Assembly (NCBI GenBank): GCA_900757235.1
Contig: CAAENB010000052.1
Coordinates: forward strand, 1 to 14,479
From: an uncultured Collinsella sp.
GTDB taxonomy: Bacteria; Actinomycetota; Coriobacteriia; Coriobacteriales; Coriobacteriaceae
Length of the DNA: 14,479 bases
Direction of reading: 5' to 3'
Position numbers and translations under genes: made by a program. The notes beneath the pieces were generated by a model that was not told the DNA's origin, ran no database searches, and saw only the letters and a list, made by a program, of their open reading frames with translations. Below are positions 6,781-14,131 of the stretch, piece after piece. Every line of letters starts with the position of its first letter. The stretch's first letter is position 1.

Positions 6781-6818
6781 AAAAAGGCGGGCCATCTCGT
6801 AAAAGAGATGACCCGCCT
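6781..6818 (-). terminator. Intrinsic terminator of the pst operon
   Basis: On the minus strand, a 14-bp stem (6805-6818 with 6785-6798, one mismatch) with a 6-nt loop runs into five T residues (complement of 6781-6785). It lies about 55 nt after the pstB stop codon. A further perfect 8-bp GC hairpin (6830-6837 with 6848-6855) lies between the two and may add stability. Confidence 0.9.
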
Positions 6819-6873
6819 CTCCAATCAGTCCCGCGGCAACCGTGGCCGCCGCGGGCCTCAAGCATGTCCCGGA

Positions 6874-7746
6874 CTAGGAGAACATGCCGGTGAGGTAATC
6901 ATTCAGCCGCTTATCCTTGGGCCGTTGGAAAATCTCGTCGGTCTCGTCGTACTCGACCATATCGCCCATGTAGAAAAACGCCGTGCGGTTGGACACGCGC
7001 GACGCCTGCTCCATGTTGTGCGTCACGATGACGATGGCACGGTCGGCAACGATCGACGACATCAGGTCCTCGATCGCCAACGTCGAGATGGGGTCGAGCG
7101 CCGAGCAGGGCTCGTCAAACAGGATTACGTCGGGGTTGAGTGCCAGCGTGCGCGCGATGCACAAACGCTGCTGCTGACCGCCCGAAAGCGCGTAGGCGCT
7201 CTTGTCGAGCTTGTCCTTGACCTCGTCCCACAGGGCCGCACCGCGCAGGCTTTCCTCGACCATGCGATCGAGCTCGTCGCGGTCGGTGATGCCGTGGCGC
7301 TTGGGCGCAAACGTGATGTTGTCTCGAATGGACTTGCGGAAGGGGTTGGGCTGCTGAAACACCATGCCAATGGACCGGCGCAGCTCGTAGGTATTCTCGG
7401 TCTTGGTGTTCACGTTGCGTCCGCGGTAGCTGATCTCGCCCTCCACGCGGCAGCCGCGAATCTCGCGATTCATCAGGTTGAGGCTGCGCAAGAAGGTCGA
7501 CTTGCCGCAGCCCGAAGGCCCGATGAGCGCCGTGATCTCACCCTTGTGGAAGTCGAGCGACGTATTGTGCAGCGCATGGTGGTCGCCATAGTACACATTG
7601 ACGTCCTTGGTGGAGACCACGACCTCGTCGCTCACGGCCTTGCCGCTCACGCGAACACGTTTCTCGCTCTCCCCCACGCTCGACAAAAAGTCCTGGGTGT
7701 CGGACGATGCCGCCTCGGTTGCGGGCGTCGCATTCGTCTCGCTCAT
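6874..7746 (-). CDS. pstB: Phosphate ABC transporter, ATP-binding subunit PstB
   Basis: A 290-residue ATPase that powers high-affinity phosphate import at the membrane with PstA and PstC. Motifs are Walker A GPSGCGKST (76-84), the PstB-typical FQQPNPF (130-136), signature LSGGQQQR (187-194), Walker B ILFDEPCSALDP (208-219) and switch H243. The ABC domain begins at about residue 42. The first 40 residues are a hydrophilic, Ser/Thr/Glu-rich extension not usual in the roughly 250-residue family, and no internal Met would give a shorter start. The start codon overlaps the pstA stop by 4 nt (ATGA), indicating coupled translation. It is the last gene of pstSCAB and is followed by a terminator, not phoU. 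Confidence 0.96.
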   Translation of the reverse strand: MSETNATPATEAASSDTQDFLSSVGESEKRVRVSGKAVSDEVVVSTKDVNVYYGDHHALHNTSLDFHKGEITALIGPSGCGKSTFLRSLNLMNREIRGCRVEGEISYRGRNVNTKTENTYELRRSIGMVFQQPNPFRKSIRDNITFAPKRHGITDRDELDRMVEESLRGAALWDEVKDKLDKSAYALSGGQQQRLCIARTLALNPDVILFDEPCSALDPISTLAIEDLMSSIVADRAIVIVTHNMEQASRVSNRTAFFYMGDMVEYDETDEIFQRPKDKRLNDYLTGMFS

Positions 7747-8669
7747 TCGGCCGTCATCCTCCTTGCCAGTTGCTTGCCCACGATACGGGCGACTACGTTA
7801 AACAGCAGCACGCAAATCATCAGCAGTGCCGCAGTGCCCCAGACGATCTGCTGGGCCTCGGGGCTGCCCTCGCCATAGATCTTGTAGATGTGCACGGCCA
7901 GCGACTCGCCGGGACGGAACACGTTCCAGGCGCAGGTGGGGCTCGACAGGTTAAAGCTCAAGAAGTTCAGGCGAACCGGCGAGCTCATGCCCGAGGTAAA
8001 GAGCAGCGCCGCGGCCTCGCCAAACACGCGGCCGGCCGAAAGCACGATGCCGGTCACGATGGCGGGCATGGCCTCGGGAATCAGGATGTGCAGTGTGGCC
8101 TCCCAGCGAGTGAGGCCCATGGCCAGGCATGCATCGCGCTGGGCCTGCGGCACGTCCTCGAGCGCCTGCTGAATCACGCGCACCAGGATGGGGATGTTGA
8201 ACATGGTGAGCGCGACGGCGCCGGAGATGATGGAGTACTTCCAGCCCAGCTGCACCGAGAACACCAGAAAGCCGAACATGCCTACGACAATGGAGGGCAG
8301 CGAGGACAGCGTCTCGATGGCGGTCGAGGCGATGTCGCGAATAGGCCCATCGGGCGCGTACTCAACCAAAAAGACCGCGCCGCCCAGGCTGATGGGCACC
8401 GAGATGATCAGGGTGATCAGCAGCAGATAGAACGAGTCGAACAGCTGGTAGAGCACGCCGCCCTGCGTTCCGTTGGCGCGTGCGGGCTGCGTGAGAAAGC
8501 CCGGCTGGAACAGCGTCGAGATACCCTCGAACAGGATGTAGGCCACCATGGAGACGACGATAAGCATGACGATGGCGACAATCGCCGTCAGCACGCCCGT
8601 GGCGATGCGGTCCTGCTTTTGGACAAGCCCGAGTCTCGCCCCGTCGATGTGGATGTGCGTGCTAGCCAC
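7743..8669 (-). CDS. pstA: Phosphate ABC transporter permease PstA
   Basis: A 308-residue membrane protein, one half of the phosphate channel. Hydrophobic segments are visible at about 25-47, 78-102, 121-141, 146-165, 203-223 and 275-295, consistent with six helices. The EAA-type cytoplasmic loop that docks on PstB is at about 171-207, containing DACLAMGLTRWEATLHILIP. The frame begins with GTG, overlapping the pstC stop by 8 nt, with a purine-rich ribosome binding site (AAGGGGGCGAAGG) just before it. The N-terminal 20 residues are polar and cytoplasmic. Gene order and overlaps place it in the pstSCAB operon. Confidence 0.94.
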   Translation of the reverse strand: MASTHIHIDGARLGLVQKQDRIATGVLTAIVAIVMLIVVSMVAYILFEGISTLFQPGFLTQPARANGTQGGVLYQLFDSFYLLLITLIISVPISLGGAVFLVEYAPDGPIRDIASTAIETLSSLPSIVVGMFGFLVFSVQLGWKYSIISGAVALTMFNIPILVRVIQQALEDVPQAQRDACLAMGLTRWEATLHILIPEAMPAIVTGIVLSAGRVFGEAAALLFTSGMSSPVRLNFLSFNLSSPTCAWNVFRPGESLAVHIYKIYGEGSPEAQQIVWGTAALLMICVLLFNVVARIVGKQLARRMTAE

Positions 8670-9570
8670 GAGCCTTCGCCCCCTTGCGGCCGATAAGGTG
8701 GATGATCAGGATGAAGATGAGGCTCATGCCCATCAGCAGCAGGCCGAGTGCCCACAGAGCATCGTCCTGGGCCGAGCCCTCGGCATAGACCGCCATGGAC
8801 GTGGTGAGCGTGGTGGTGATGGTGGACGCCGGCGACAGCAGCGACGTCGGTATGGCCTCGATGCCGCCGATAACCATACGCACGGCGAGCGTCTCGCCAA
8901 AGGCGCGCGTCATGCCCAGGATGACCGCGGTCATGAGCGACGGCATGGCGGACTTGAGCACCACGTGCCAGATGGTCTGCCAGCGGGTGTAGCCCAGCGC
9001 AAGCGAGCCCTGGCGGTAGCTGTCGGGCACGGCGCGCAGGCCATCGACCGAAAGCGTGGTCATGGTCGGCAGAATCATGACGGCCAGCACGATGGCGCCA
9101 GGCAAAATGCCCAGGCCCGTACTCACGTGGAAAACGCTCTTCATAAGGCCGACGACCACGTGAAAGCCGATTAGGCCAAAGACGACCGAGGGAATACCGG
9201 TCAAAAGCTCAATGAGCGGCTGAAAGACCTTGGAGCCAAACTTAGGGCTTATCTCGACCGCAAAGATGGCAGAGCCGATGGCGATGGGCAGCGCGATGAG
9301 CGTGGAGAGCACCATGACCGCAAACGAGGTGACGATCAGGGGCAGGGCGCCGGTGTAGGGCAGGCCGTTTTCGGCTGTGTTGGCCAGGTCCCACTTGGTG
9401 CCGGTAAAAAACTCGACGACCGAAACACCGTCCTTAACGAAAGCCGAGAGGCCCTTTTGGGCGACCATAAAGATGAGCGCGGCAACGACAAGCGTCACGA
9501 GCGCTACGCACGCGCCCGTGACGCCCAGGCCCACGTTCTCAAGGTCGCGCTTTGGCAGCTGTTTTGCCAT
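8662..9570 (-). CDS. pstC: Phosphate ABC transporter permease PstC
   Basis: A 302-residue membrane permease that pairs with PstA. Helices are apparent at about 15-36, 75-106, 123-143, 153-172, 208-232 and 271-293. The periplasmic segment VVEFFTGTKWDLA (51-63) is a PstC hallmark, and the EAA loop RAVPDSYRQGSLALGYTRW lies at 179-197. The start has GGAAAGG about 7 nt upstream. It follows pstS by about 25 nt and overlaps pstA by 8 nt. Confidence 0.95.
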   Translation of the reverse strand: MAKQLPKRDLENVGLGVTGACVALVTLVVAALIFMVAQKGLSAFVKDGVSVVEFFTGTKWDLANTAENGLPYTGALPLIVTSFAVMVLSTLIALPIAIGSAIFAVEISPKFGSKVFQPLIELLTGIPSVVFGLIGFHVVVGLMKSVFHVSTGLGILPGAIVLAVMILPTMTTLSVDGLRAVPDSYRQGSLALGYTRWQTIWHVVLKSAMPSLMTAVILGMTRAFGETLAVRMVIGGIEAIPTSLLSPASTITTTLTTSMAVYAEGSAQDDALWALGLLLMGMSLIFILIIHLIGRKGAKARG

Positions 9571-9595
9571 TGCAAACCTTTCCGGGGGCGATTAC

Positions 9596-10534
9596 TTATT
9601 TAGCGGAGACCTTGCCGCTGGCGTCCTTGACGACCTTCATGGCAGAGACAGGGATAAAGCCCTGCTCCTCGACGAGCTTGCCCTGGACGTCGTCGGAGAG
9701 CATGAACTTCAGGAAAGCCGTGGTGGCCTCGTCGGCGTCCTTGGAGCAGTACATGTGCTCGGTCGCCCAGATCTTGAAGGAGTCGTCGGTGACGTTTGCG
9801 CTCTTGGGCTCCACGCCCTCGACCTTAATGGCGTTGAACTTGGAGTCGTCGAAGTGCGAGAAGTCGAGGTAGGAGATGGCGTTGTCGGTGCTGGCCATCT
9901 GAGTCTGGACGTCGCCGGACTTGTCGAGCTCGGCGTCGCCCTTAAAGTCGACCGTCTCGTCGCCAAAGACGGCGGCCTCGAAGGTGGCGCGGGTGCCGGA
10001 GCCGGCCTTGCGGTTGAGAACGACGATCTTGGCGTCATCGCCGCCGACCTCCTTCCAGTTGGTGATCTGGCCGGAGAAGATGCCCTTGAGCTGCTCGAGG
10101 GACAGATCGTCGACCGTAACGTTCTTGGAGACGACAGGGCCCATGCCCACGACGGCGACCTCGTGGTCGACGAGGTTCTTGACCTGGTCGGCCTCGAGCT
10201 TGGTCTCGGCGAAGACGTCGGAGTTACCGATGGTAACGGTGCCGGCGGCGACAGCGGTAAGGCCCTTGCCCGAACCGTTGCCCGAACCGGAGACGGAGAC
10301 GTCCGGGTTGGCATCCATGAACTTCTCGGCAGCGGCCTCGACGAGAGCCTGGAACGAGGAGGCACCGTCGTAGGTCACCTCGCCGGAGACGGACTCGGCA
10401 GCAGCGGCGCTACCCTTGGCGGCGGCGTCGGATGCGCCGGAGCCACCGCAACCAACGAGGCCGAGACCGACGATGCTGGCGAGGCCACCAGCGAGGCCGA
10501 GGAACTGACGACGAGAATAAGCCTGATCGAGCAT
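9596..10534 (-). CDS. pstS: Phosphate-binding lipoprotein PstS with Tat-type signal
   Basis: A 312-residue extracellular phosphate receptor. The signal peptide carries a twin-arginine motif SRRQFLG (7-13), a hydrophobic core and a lipobox LVGC with lipidated Cys29, then a Ser/Ala/Gly linker. Phosphate-site segments of the PstS family are present: DGASSF (57-62), GSGNGSGKGLTAV (83-95), NSD (104-106) and AGSGTRATF (177-185). The start at 10534 was preferred over the longer frame to 10567 because AAGGAAG lies just upstream of it and the Tat signal then begins normally. It is first in pstSCAB; a leader of about 145 nt separates it from a candidate Pho box. Confidence 0.95.
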   Translation of the reverse strand: MLDQAYSRRQFLGLAGGLASIVGLGLVGCGGSGASDAAAKGSAAAAESVSGEVTYDGASSFQALVEAAAEKFMDANPDVSVSGSGNGSGKGLTAVAAGTVTIGNSDVFAETKLEADQVKNLVDHEVAVVGMGPVVSKNVTVDDLSLEQLKGIFSGQITNWKEVGGDDAKIVVLNRKAGSGTRATFEAAVFGDETVDFKGDAELDKSGDVQTQMASTDNAISYLDFSHFDDSKFNAIKVEGVEPKSANVTDDSFKIWATEHMYCSKDADEATTAFLKFMLSDDVQGKLVEEQGFIPVSAMKVVKDASGKVSAK

Positions 10535-10559
10535 GATCTTCCTTTCATACATGCGACTC

Positions 10560-10576
10560 GCGGGCACCCTGCCCGC
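10560..10576 (-). other. Hairpin in the pstS leader
   Basis: GCGGGCA and TGCCCGC form a perfect 7-bp stem with a 3-nt loop about 25 nt upstream of the pstS start codon. It could stabilise the leader or modulate translation. There is no T tract, so termination is unlikely. Confidence 0.4.
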
Positions 10577-10679
10577 TTTGCTGTTTGGAAAGATACGGCC
10601 TCGATCGGACGGCGTCCGCGCCGACTGCTGTTTCTTACGGGCATCTGATAGACCCTTACCGCAAGCGCGGCTCGGCTTT

Positions 10680-10708
10680 ACAAACGAATAACAAACCCGC
10701 CGACAAAC
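10680..10708 (-). promoter_or_regulatory. Candidate Pho box upstream of pstS
   Basis: ACAAAC occurs three times in direct repeat, at 10680-10685, 10691-10696 and 10703-10708 (GTTTGT on the coding strand), at 11- and 12-nt spacing. Tandem 6-7-mers at an 11-nt period are the recognised form of PhoP/PhoB binding sites, and the location before pstSCAB fits. No PhoP or PhoR gene is in the window and the -10 box could not be fixed with confidence. Confidence 0.5.
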
Positions 10709-10724
10709 ATGGTCCGCCTTTTAC

Positions 10725-10788
10725 AAGGTAGTCATTGGGGACGTTCTTGTTTGACTAGTCATTTAAGAACGTCCCCAACGACTACCTT
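10725..10788. repeat. REPIN-like inverted repeat, TTGGGGACGTTC family
   Basis: Arms 10725-10748 and 10765-10788 are reverse complements in 23 of 24 positions. The 16-nt loop holds a perfect 10-bp palindrome, TGACTAGTCA (10752-10761). Each arm contains TTGGGGACGTTC, also found in the repeat at 3889-3932. It lies just upstream of the candidate Pho box of the pst operon. Confidence 0.75.
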
Positions 10789-10820
10789 GGAAACCCCGCA
10801 GGTTGAGCATAAGTCAGCGA

Positions 10821-10918
10821 AAACGCCCCTAAGCGAGCAAGGTGACGTGAAAGAGGAGGGAAGCGTACTTTGGTACGCGACCGACGATTGAACGTCAGAT
10901 TGCCGCTTAGGGGCGTTT
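10821..10918. repeat. 98-nt three-tier nested inverted repeat
   Basis: The outer stem is perfect (10821-10835 with 10904-10918, 15 bp). A middle stem pairs 10837-10848 with 10892-10903 (10 of 12). An inner perfect stem, GCGTAC (10863-10868) with GTACGC (10873-10878), has a 4-nt loop. Between the tiers are purine-rich single-stranded segments. It lies between the pepV 3' end and the pst regulatory region. Possible roles are a structured RNA, a terminator for pepV read from the minus strand, or a MITE-like element; it has no open frame of note and no T tract. Confidence 0.7.
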
Positions 10919-10931
10919 GCAGCGTCGACCC

Positions 10932-10959
10932 GTTACGCGGTTTGGTAAAACCGCGTAAC
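10932..10959 (-). terminator. Hairpin at the pepV stop codon
   Basis: GTTACGCGGTTT (10932-10943) and AAACCGCGTAAC (10948-10959) form a perfect 12-bp stem with a 4-nt loop. The stem includes the last base of the pepV stop codon. No T tract follows on the minus strand, so it is either an atypical terminator or a 3'-end stabiliser. Confidence 0.5.
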
Positions 10960-12395
10960 TATAATTCAAGTTCATTCAAACGGAGGATCGCAACAATATA
11001 GATCTTGAGCGCCTGCTTGAGCTGGTCCTCGTTGGCGCACTCGTTGGGGCCGTGCATCTGGCCGCCCCATGCGGGCAGCTCCAGGCCGGTCTCCTCGGGG
11101 CCAAACGAGACGGCGCGGGCAAAGTTGCGCGCATACGTGCCGCCGCCCATGGCAAAGGGTTCGGCATGCTTGCCGGTGAACTCGTTATAGGTATCGATAA
11201 GCGCCTTCACGGCCGGATCGTCGGCAGACACCGAGAACGGCACCTTCGCGCGACCCAGCTGGCACGTCACGCCAAAACGGCCCACGAGCGGCTCGAGCTG
11301 CTCGCGGATGGTATCAGCACTCGTGCTGTCGGGGAAGCGCACGTCGATGACCTGCTCGATATGGCCATCCGCCACACGGATGACGCCAGCGTTGCAGGTA
11401 AGCGGGCCAAACGCCGGGCTCGTCGCGTCGATACCCAGGCCGCGACCATAGGCATCCGCATGCACAAAGGCCAAGAACTTGACGAACTCGTGCTCGGCAG
11501 GCGTCAGCAGGCGCTCGTCGCGTGCACCAAACGCGTCCTCGGCCTCGCGCAGATACGACACGATCAGGCCGACGGCGTTGATGGTGCCCTCAGGCATCGA
11601 AGCGTGGCCGCCAATACCGTGGGCGAAAATCTGCGCATGCCCGTTATCGAGTGCCGTGATCTCCAGGCGGTCGGCGTTCTCGACCGGCGCCGGCAGTTCA
11701 TCGGCGGCAATCGCAAGTTCGCAGATGGACTGCGACGGGATAGCGTTACTCGCCTCGGCACCGCTCCACGATACGATGCGCCCTCCATCGATCTTAGGGC
11801 TCACAAACGTCGCCCCAAACTGGCCCTTCTCGGCATTGCAGACCGGGAACTCGGCATCGGGCGTAAACAAAAAGTCGGGGTCTGCGTGGTTCTCCAGATA
11901 ATGGTGAACGTCGGACATGCCCACTTCCTCATCGCAGCCCAGCAGCGCGCGGAAGGTATAGCGCGGCACAATGCCGTGCTTGAGCAGGTACGCGCCGGCG
12001 TAGAGCGACAGCACCGCCGGACCCTTGTCGTCAATCACGCCGCGACCGAGCAGCCAGCCCTCGCGGCGCTCCATCGCAAACGGGTCGGTGTTCCAACCGG
12101 GGCCAGCGGGAACCACGTCCACGTGGCAGATAGTCGCGAGCTGCTTGTCGCCGCGACCCGGGATATCGGCGATTCCCACATAGCCCCCGTCGTCGCTCGT
12201 CTGATAGCCGAGCTTTTGCGCAATGCCGAGCGCGCAATCGAGCGCGTCACGGACCGGGCGGCCAAACGGCGCACCGGGCTCCGCATCGGCAGCAACGGCC
12301 ACGGACGGATAGCTCACCAGTTGTTCGATATCGGCAACGACATCCTCCCAGACCTCGTCGACATACTCGGCAACGCTCTGCTCCACCTGATTCAT
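10959..12395 (-). CDS. pepV: PepV-like M20 family dipeptidase
   Basis: A 478-residue zinc-dependent dipeptidase that cleaves dipeptides in the cytoplasm and so completes peptide breakdown. Metal and catalytic residues fit PepV: H91 and D93 in CHVDVVP, the bridging Asp in GVIDDKGP (122-123), the E156/E157 pair in CDEEVG, D180 in TPDAEFP and H448 in QMHGPNE. The lid domain lies between about 190 and 385, and the C-terminal GGGTYAR motif is present. The start at 12395 has an excellent Shine-Dalgarno, AGGAGGT, just upstream; the longer open frame to 12590 runs into the HAD gene and was rejected. It follows the PGP-like phosphatase by 55 nt on the same strand, so the two are probably co-transcribed. 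Confidence 0.93.
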   Translation of the reverse strand: MNQVEQSVAEYVDEVWEDVVADIEQLVSYPSVAVAADAEPGAPFGRPVRDALDCALGIAQKLGYQTSDDGGYVGIADIPGRGDKQLATICHVDVVPAGPGWNTDPFAMERREGWLLGRGVIDDKGPAVLSLYAGAYLLKHGIVPRYTFRALLGCDEEVGMSDVHHYLENHADPDFLFTPDAEFPVCNAEKGQFGATFVSPKIDGGRIVSWSGAEASNAIPSQSICELAIAADELPAPVENADRLEITALDNGHAQIFAHGIGGHASMPEGTINAVGLIVSYLREAEDAFGARDERLLTPAEHEFVKFLAFVHADAYGRGLGIDATSPAFGPLTCNAGVIRVADGHIEQVIDVRFPDSTSADTIREQLEPLVGRFGVTCQLGRAKVPFSVSADDPAVKALIDTYNEFTGKHAEPFAMGGGTYARNFARAVSFGPEETGLELPAWGGQMHGPNECANEDQLKQALKIYIVAILRLNELEL

Positions 12396-12450
12396 GAACG
12401 ACCTCCTTACCAATGAGCGACGGGTACGCCCGCCCCTCACATTATGTCTA

Positions 12451-13113
12451 TTAGATAGCGAAAAGTTTAGCAAGCTCGGCCACCGAGTGCACCACCGCAT
12501 CGGCGCCCGCGGCCTCGTGCTCCCCCGGCGCTGCCGCGCCCGAATAGATGCCGATGAACGGCACGCCCATCGCGTGCGCGCCCTCCACATCGTTAAAGCG
12601 ATCGCCGATCATCACGGCATCGTCGGCCGTCGCGCCCAGGGCCGCCAGCGCATCGCGGACCGAATCCGCCTTGGTCTCGCGCCCCTGCGGCGGATTCATG
12701 CCGACCACGGCTTCGAACTGGCAAAGCCCCAGCTCATGCACCATATCGATGCACTTCGCCTCCATGCGCGACGTCGCCACCGCCATGCGATGCCCCTGCG
12801 CGGCAAGGCCGTCGAGCAGCGCGGGGATTCCATCGAACACGGGATACTCTTCCGGTCCCAGCTCGTCAAAAAAGGCACGATACTCATCTGCCACCACAAG
12901 TGACTCATCGCGGGAGAAGCCGTAAAAGTCGTGAAAGCTCCTCCACAGGGGCGGCCCGATCATGCGTCGCAGGTCGCCCATCTGCGCCTCCGAAAACCCG
13001 CGCGCGGCAAGCGTCTTGCACGTCGAGGTCATCACTGCCCGGCCCGTATCGGCCACCGTACCGTCAAAATCGAACAACACGACCGGGCGCTTACCTATCT
13101 CCAGTGCCTCCAC
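12451..13113 (-). CDS. HAD-IA family phosphatase, phosphoglycolate phosphatase-like
   Basis: A 220-residue hydrolase with the start used here. Motif I is LFDFDGT with nucleophile D15 and acid D17, motif II Thr is T114 in VATSR, the Lys is K148 in ETKADS and motif III is GDRFND (170-175). The helical cap between motifs I and II is that of the Gph/PGP group, which also includes pyrophosphatases and nucleotidases, so the substrate is open. The frame stays open to a TTG at 13179, but that reaches into the promoter-like palindrome. GTG at 13113, preceded by AGAGGGGG, gives the usual family N-terminus; GTG at 13119 is the alternative. It is probably the first gene of an operon with pepV. Confidence 0.87.
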   Translation of the reverse strand: MEALEIGKRPVVLFDFDGTVADTGRAVMTSTCKTLAARGFSEAQMGDLRRMIGPPLWRSFHDFYGFSRDESLVVADEYRAFFDELGPEEYPVFDGIPALLDGLAAQGHRMAVATSRMEAKCIDMVHELGLCQFEAVVGMNPPQGRETKADSVRDALAALGATADDAVMIGDRFNDVEGAHAMGVPFIGIYSGAAAPGEHEAAGADAVVHSVAELAKLFAI

Positions 13114-13162
13114 CGGCACCCCCTCTTCCCCAATTGATGATTTCCACACCGACACTTCAAAC

Positions 13163-13178
13163 TGTTGACTATTCAACA
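13163..13178. promoter_or_regulatory. Palindrome in the divergent promoter region
   Basis: TGTTGA (13163-13168) and TCAACA (13173-13178) form a perfect inverted repeat with a 4-nt spacer, midway between the divergent HAD/pepV operon and degV. It could be an operator acting on either side. A -35-like TTGACT overlaps it on the plus strand. Confidence 0.35.
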
Positions 13179-13208
13179 ACTGAACCTAGCAATGTGGAAT
13201 GACTCCAC

Positions 13209-13214
13209 TATACT
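13209..13214 (+). promoter_or_regulatory. Probable -10 box of degV
   Basis: TATACT lies 56 nt upstream of the degV start codon. The -35 region at 17-18 nt spacing is poor (near 13185-13191), so this is a tentative promoter. It implies a leader of about 50 nt. Confidence 0.35.
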
Positions 13215-13270
13215 TGTCGCACTTTGCTCTCAGAAGGCGGCGCACAAGCGCCCCGACGAAAGGTGCAACT

Positions 13271-14131
13271 ATGTCTTTTGCCATCATAACCGACTCCACG
13301 TCGGACATCTCCCCCACCCGAGCCCAAGAACTCGGCATTTACGTGATTCCGCTGCATGTGATTATCGAAGGCGAGGATCTGCTCGACCAGGTGCAGATTA
13401 CCGCCGAGGAGTACGTCGCCCGCATGGCCGACTCCGAGCAGCTGCCGCACACATCGCAGCCGAGCGCCGGCGAATTCAAGGCGCTCTTTGATCGCGTGCT
13501 GGCCGATGGCCACGACAGCGCCATCTTTATCTCGCTATGCAGCGAGTGGTCCGCCTGCTATTCCAACGCATGTCTGGTGGCCGACACCCATGAGCTCGAC
13601 GTGCGCTGCATCGACTCGCGTACTGGCTCGGGCGCCGAAGGCCTGCTGGTGGAGTACGCGCTCGCCATGCGCGAGGACGGTCGCAGCTTGGACGAGACCG
13701 AGGCGCAGATCCGCGCGACGCTGCCCGACGCCCACCTGCTGCTGATTCCCCGCACGCTCGAGAACCTCGTTAAGAACGGCCGCGCACCCAAGCTCGCCGG
13801 CCAGCTCACGCAGATGCTCAACATTCGCCTGGCCGTTTCGCCGGAGTGGAAATCGGGCGAGATCAAGGCCATCAAAAAGGGCCGCGGCGCCAAGCGCATC
13901 GTCGCCAACACTATGGCGGATTGCCTCGACTTTTTGGCCGAGCATCCGGGCGCGAGCGTACGCGTGCTCACAACCGGCGCCGCCGAAGAGCAGGAGCTCG
14001 TCAACCAGGTGCTCGCGGGCCAGGACTACGTCGATGCCGGCACCGGCCCCATCGGCTGCACCATCGCCACCCACGTAGGCGTCGACGCCATAGCCATCAG
14101 CTACTGCCCCCGCTACCAACCTGCCAATTAG
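13271..14131 (+). CDS. DegV family fatty-acid-binding protein (FakB-like)
   Basis: A 286-residue soluble protein, the usual length for DegV/FakB. These proteins hold a fatty acid for phosphorylation by FakA. Family segments are the N-terminal IITDSTSDI (5-13), the ligand-contact motif TSQPSAGEF (61-69), IDSRTGSGAEGLLV (114-127) and the RTLENLVKNGR region. The usual SG-T after the second Ser cluster reads SAC (94-96) here. The start at 13271 was chosen over 13199 because GAAAGGTG lies just upstream and the family begins with this Met. No fakA is in the window. The last four residues (QPAN) and the stop codon overlap a dispersed repeat. A terminator follows about 130 nt downstream. Confidence 0.92.
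   Translation: MSFAIITDSTSDISPTRAQELGIYVIPLHVIIEGEDLLDQVQITAEEYVARMADSEQLPHTSQPSAGEFKALFDRVLADGHDSAIFISLCSEWSACYSNACLVADTHELDVRCIDSRTGSGAEGLLVEYALAMREDGRSLDETEAQIRATLPDAHLLLIPRTLENLVKNGRAPKLAGQLTQMLNIRLAVSPEWKSGEIKAIKKGRGAKRIVANTMADCLDFLAEHPGASVRVLTTGAAEEQELVNQVLAGQDYVDAGTGPIGCTIATHVGVDAIAISYCPRYQPAN

Noticed and set aside
6607..7878. 423-codon plus-strand frame opposite pstB
   Set aside because: Shadow of pstB, starting inside the REPIN-like repeat; no recognisable motif.
9377..10648. 423-codon plus-strand frame opposite pstS
   Set aside because: Antisense shadow of pstS with low-complexity Gly/Val/Leu-rich content.
10709..10891. 60-codon frame across the two intergenic inverted repeats
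   Set aside because: It is made entirely of palindromic repeat DNA and has no start signal; not a credible gene.
10725..10959. CRISPR-like array
   Set aside because: The repeats are inverted and unlike one another, with no regular spacers and no cas gene nearby.
11052..12416. 454-codon plus-strand frame opposite pepV
   Set aside because: Antisense to a dipeptidase with all catalytic residues conserved; no ribosome binding site or family resemblance.
13114..13179. Longer N-terminus for the PGP-like HAD gene from a TTG codon
   Set aside because: The added 22 residues would be encoded within the divergent promoter palindrome and are not expected in the family; the GTG at 13113 has a better ribosome binding site.
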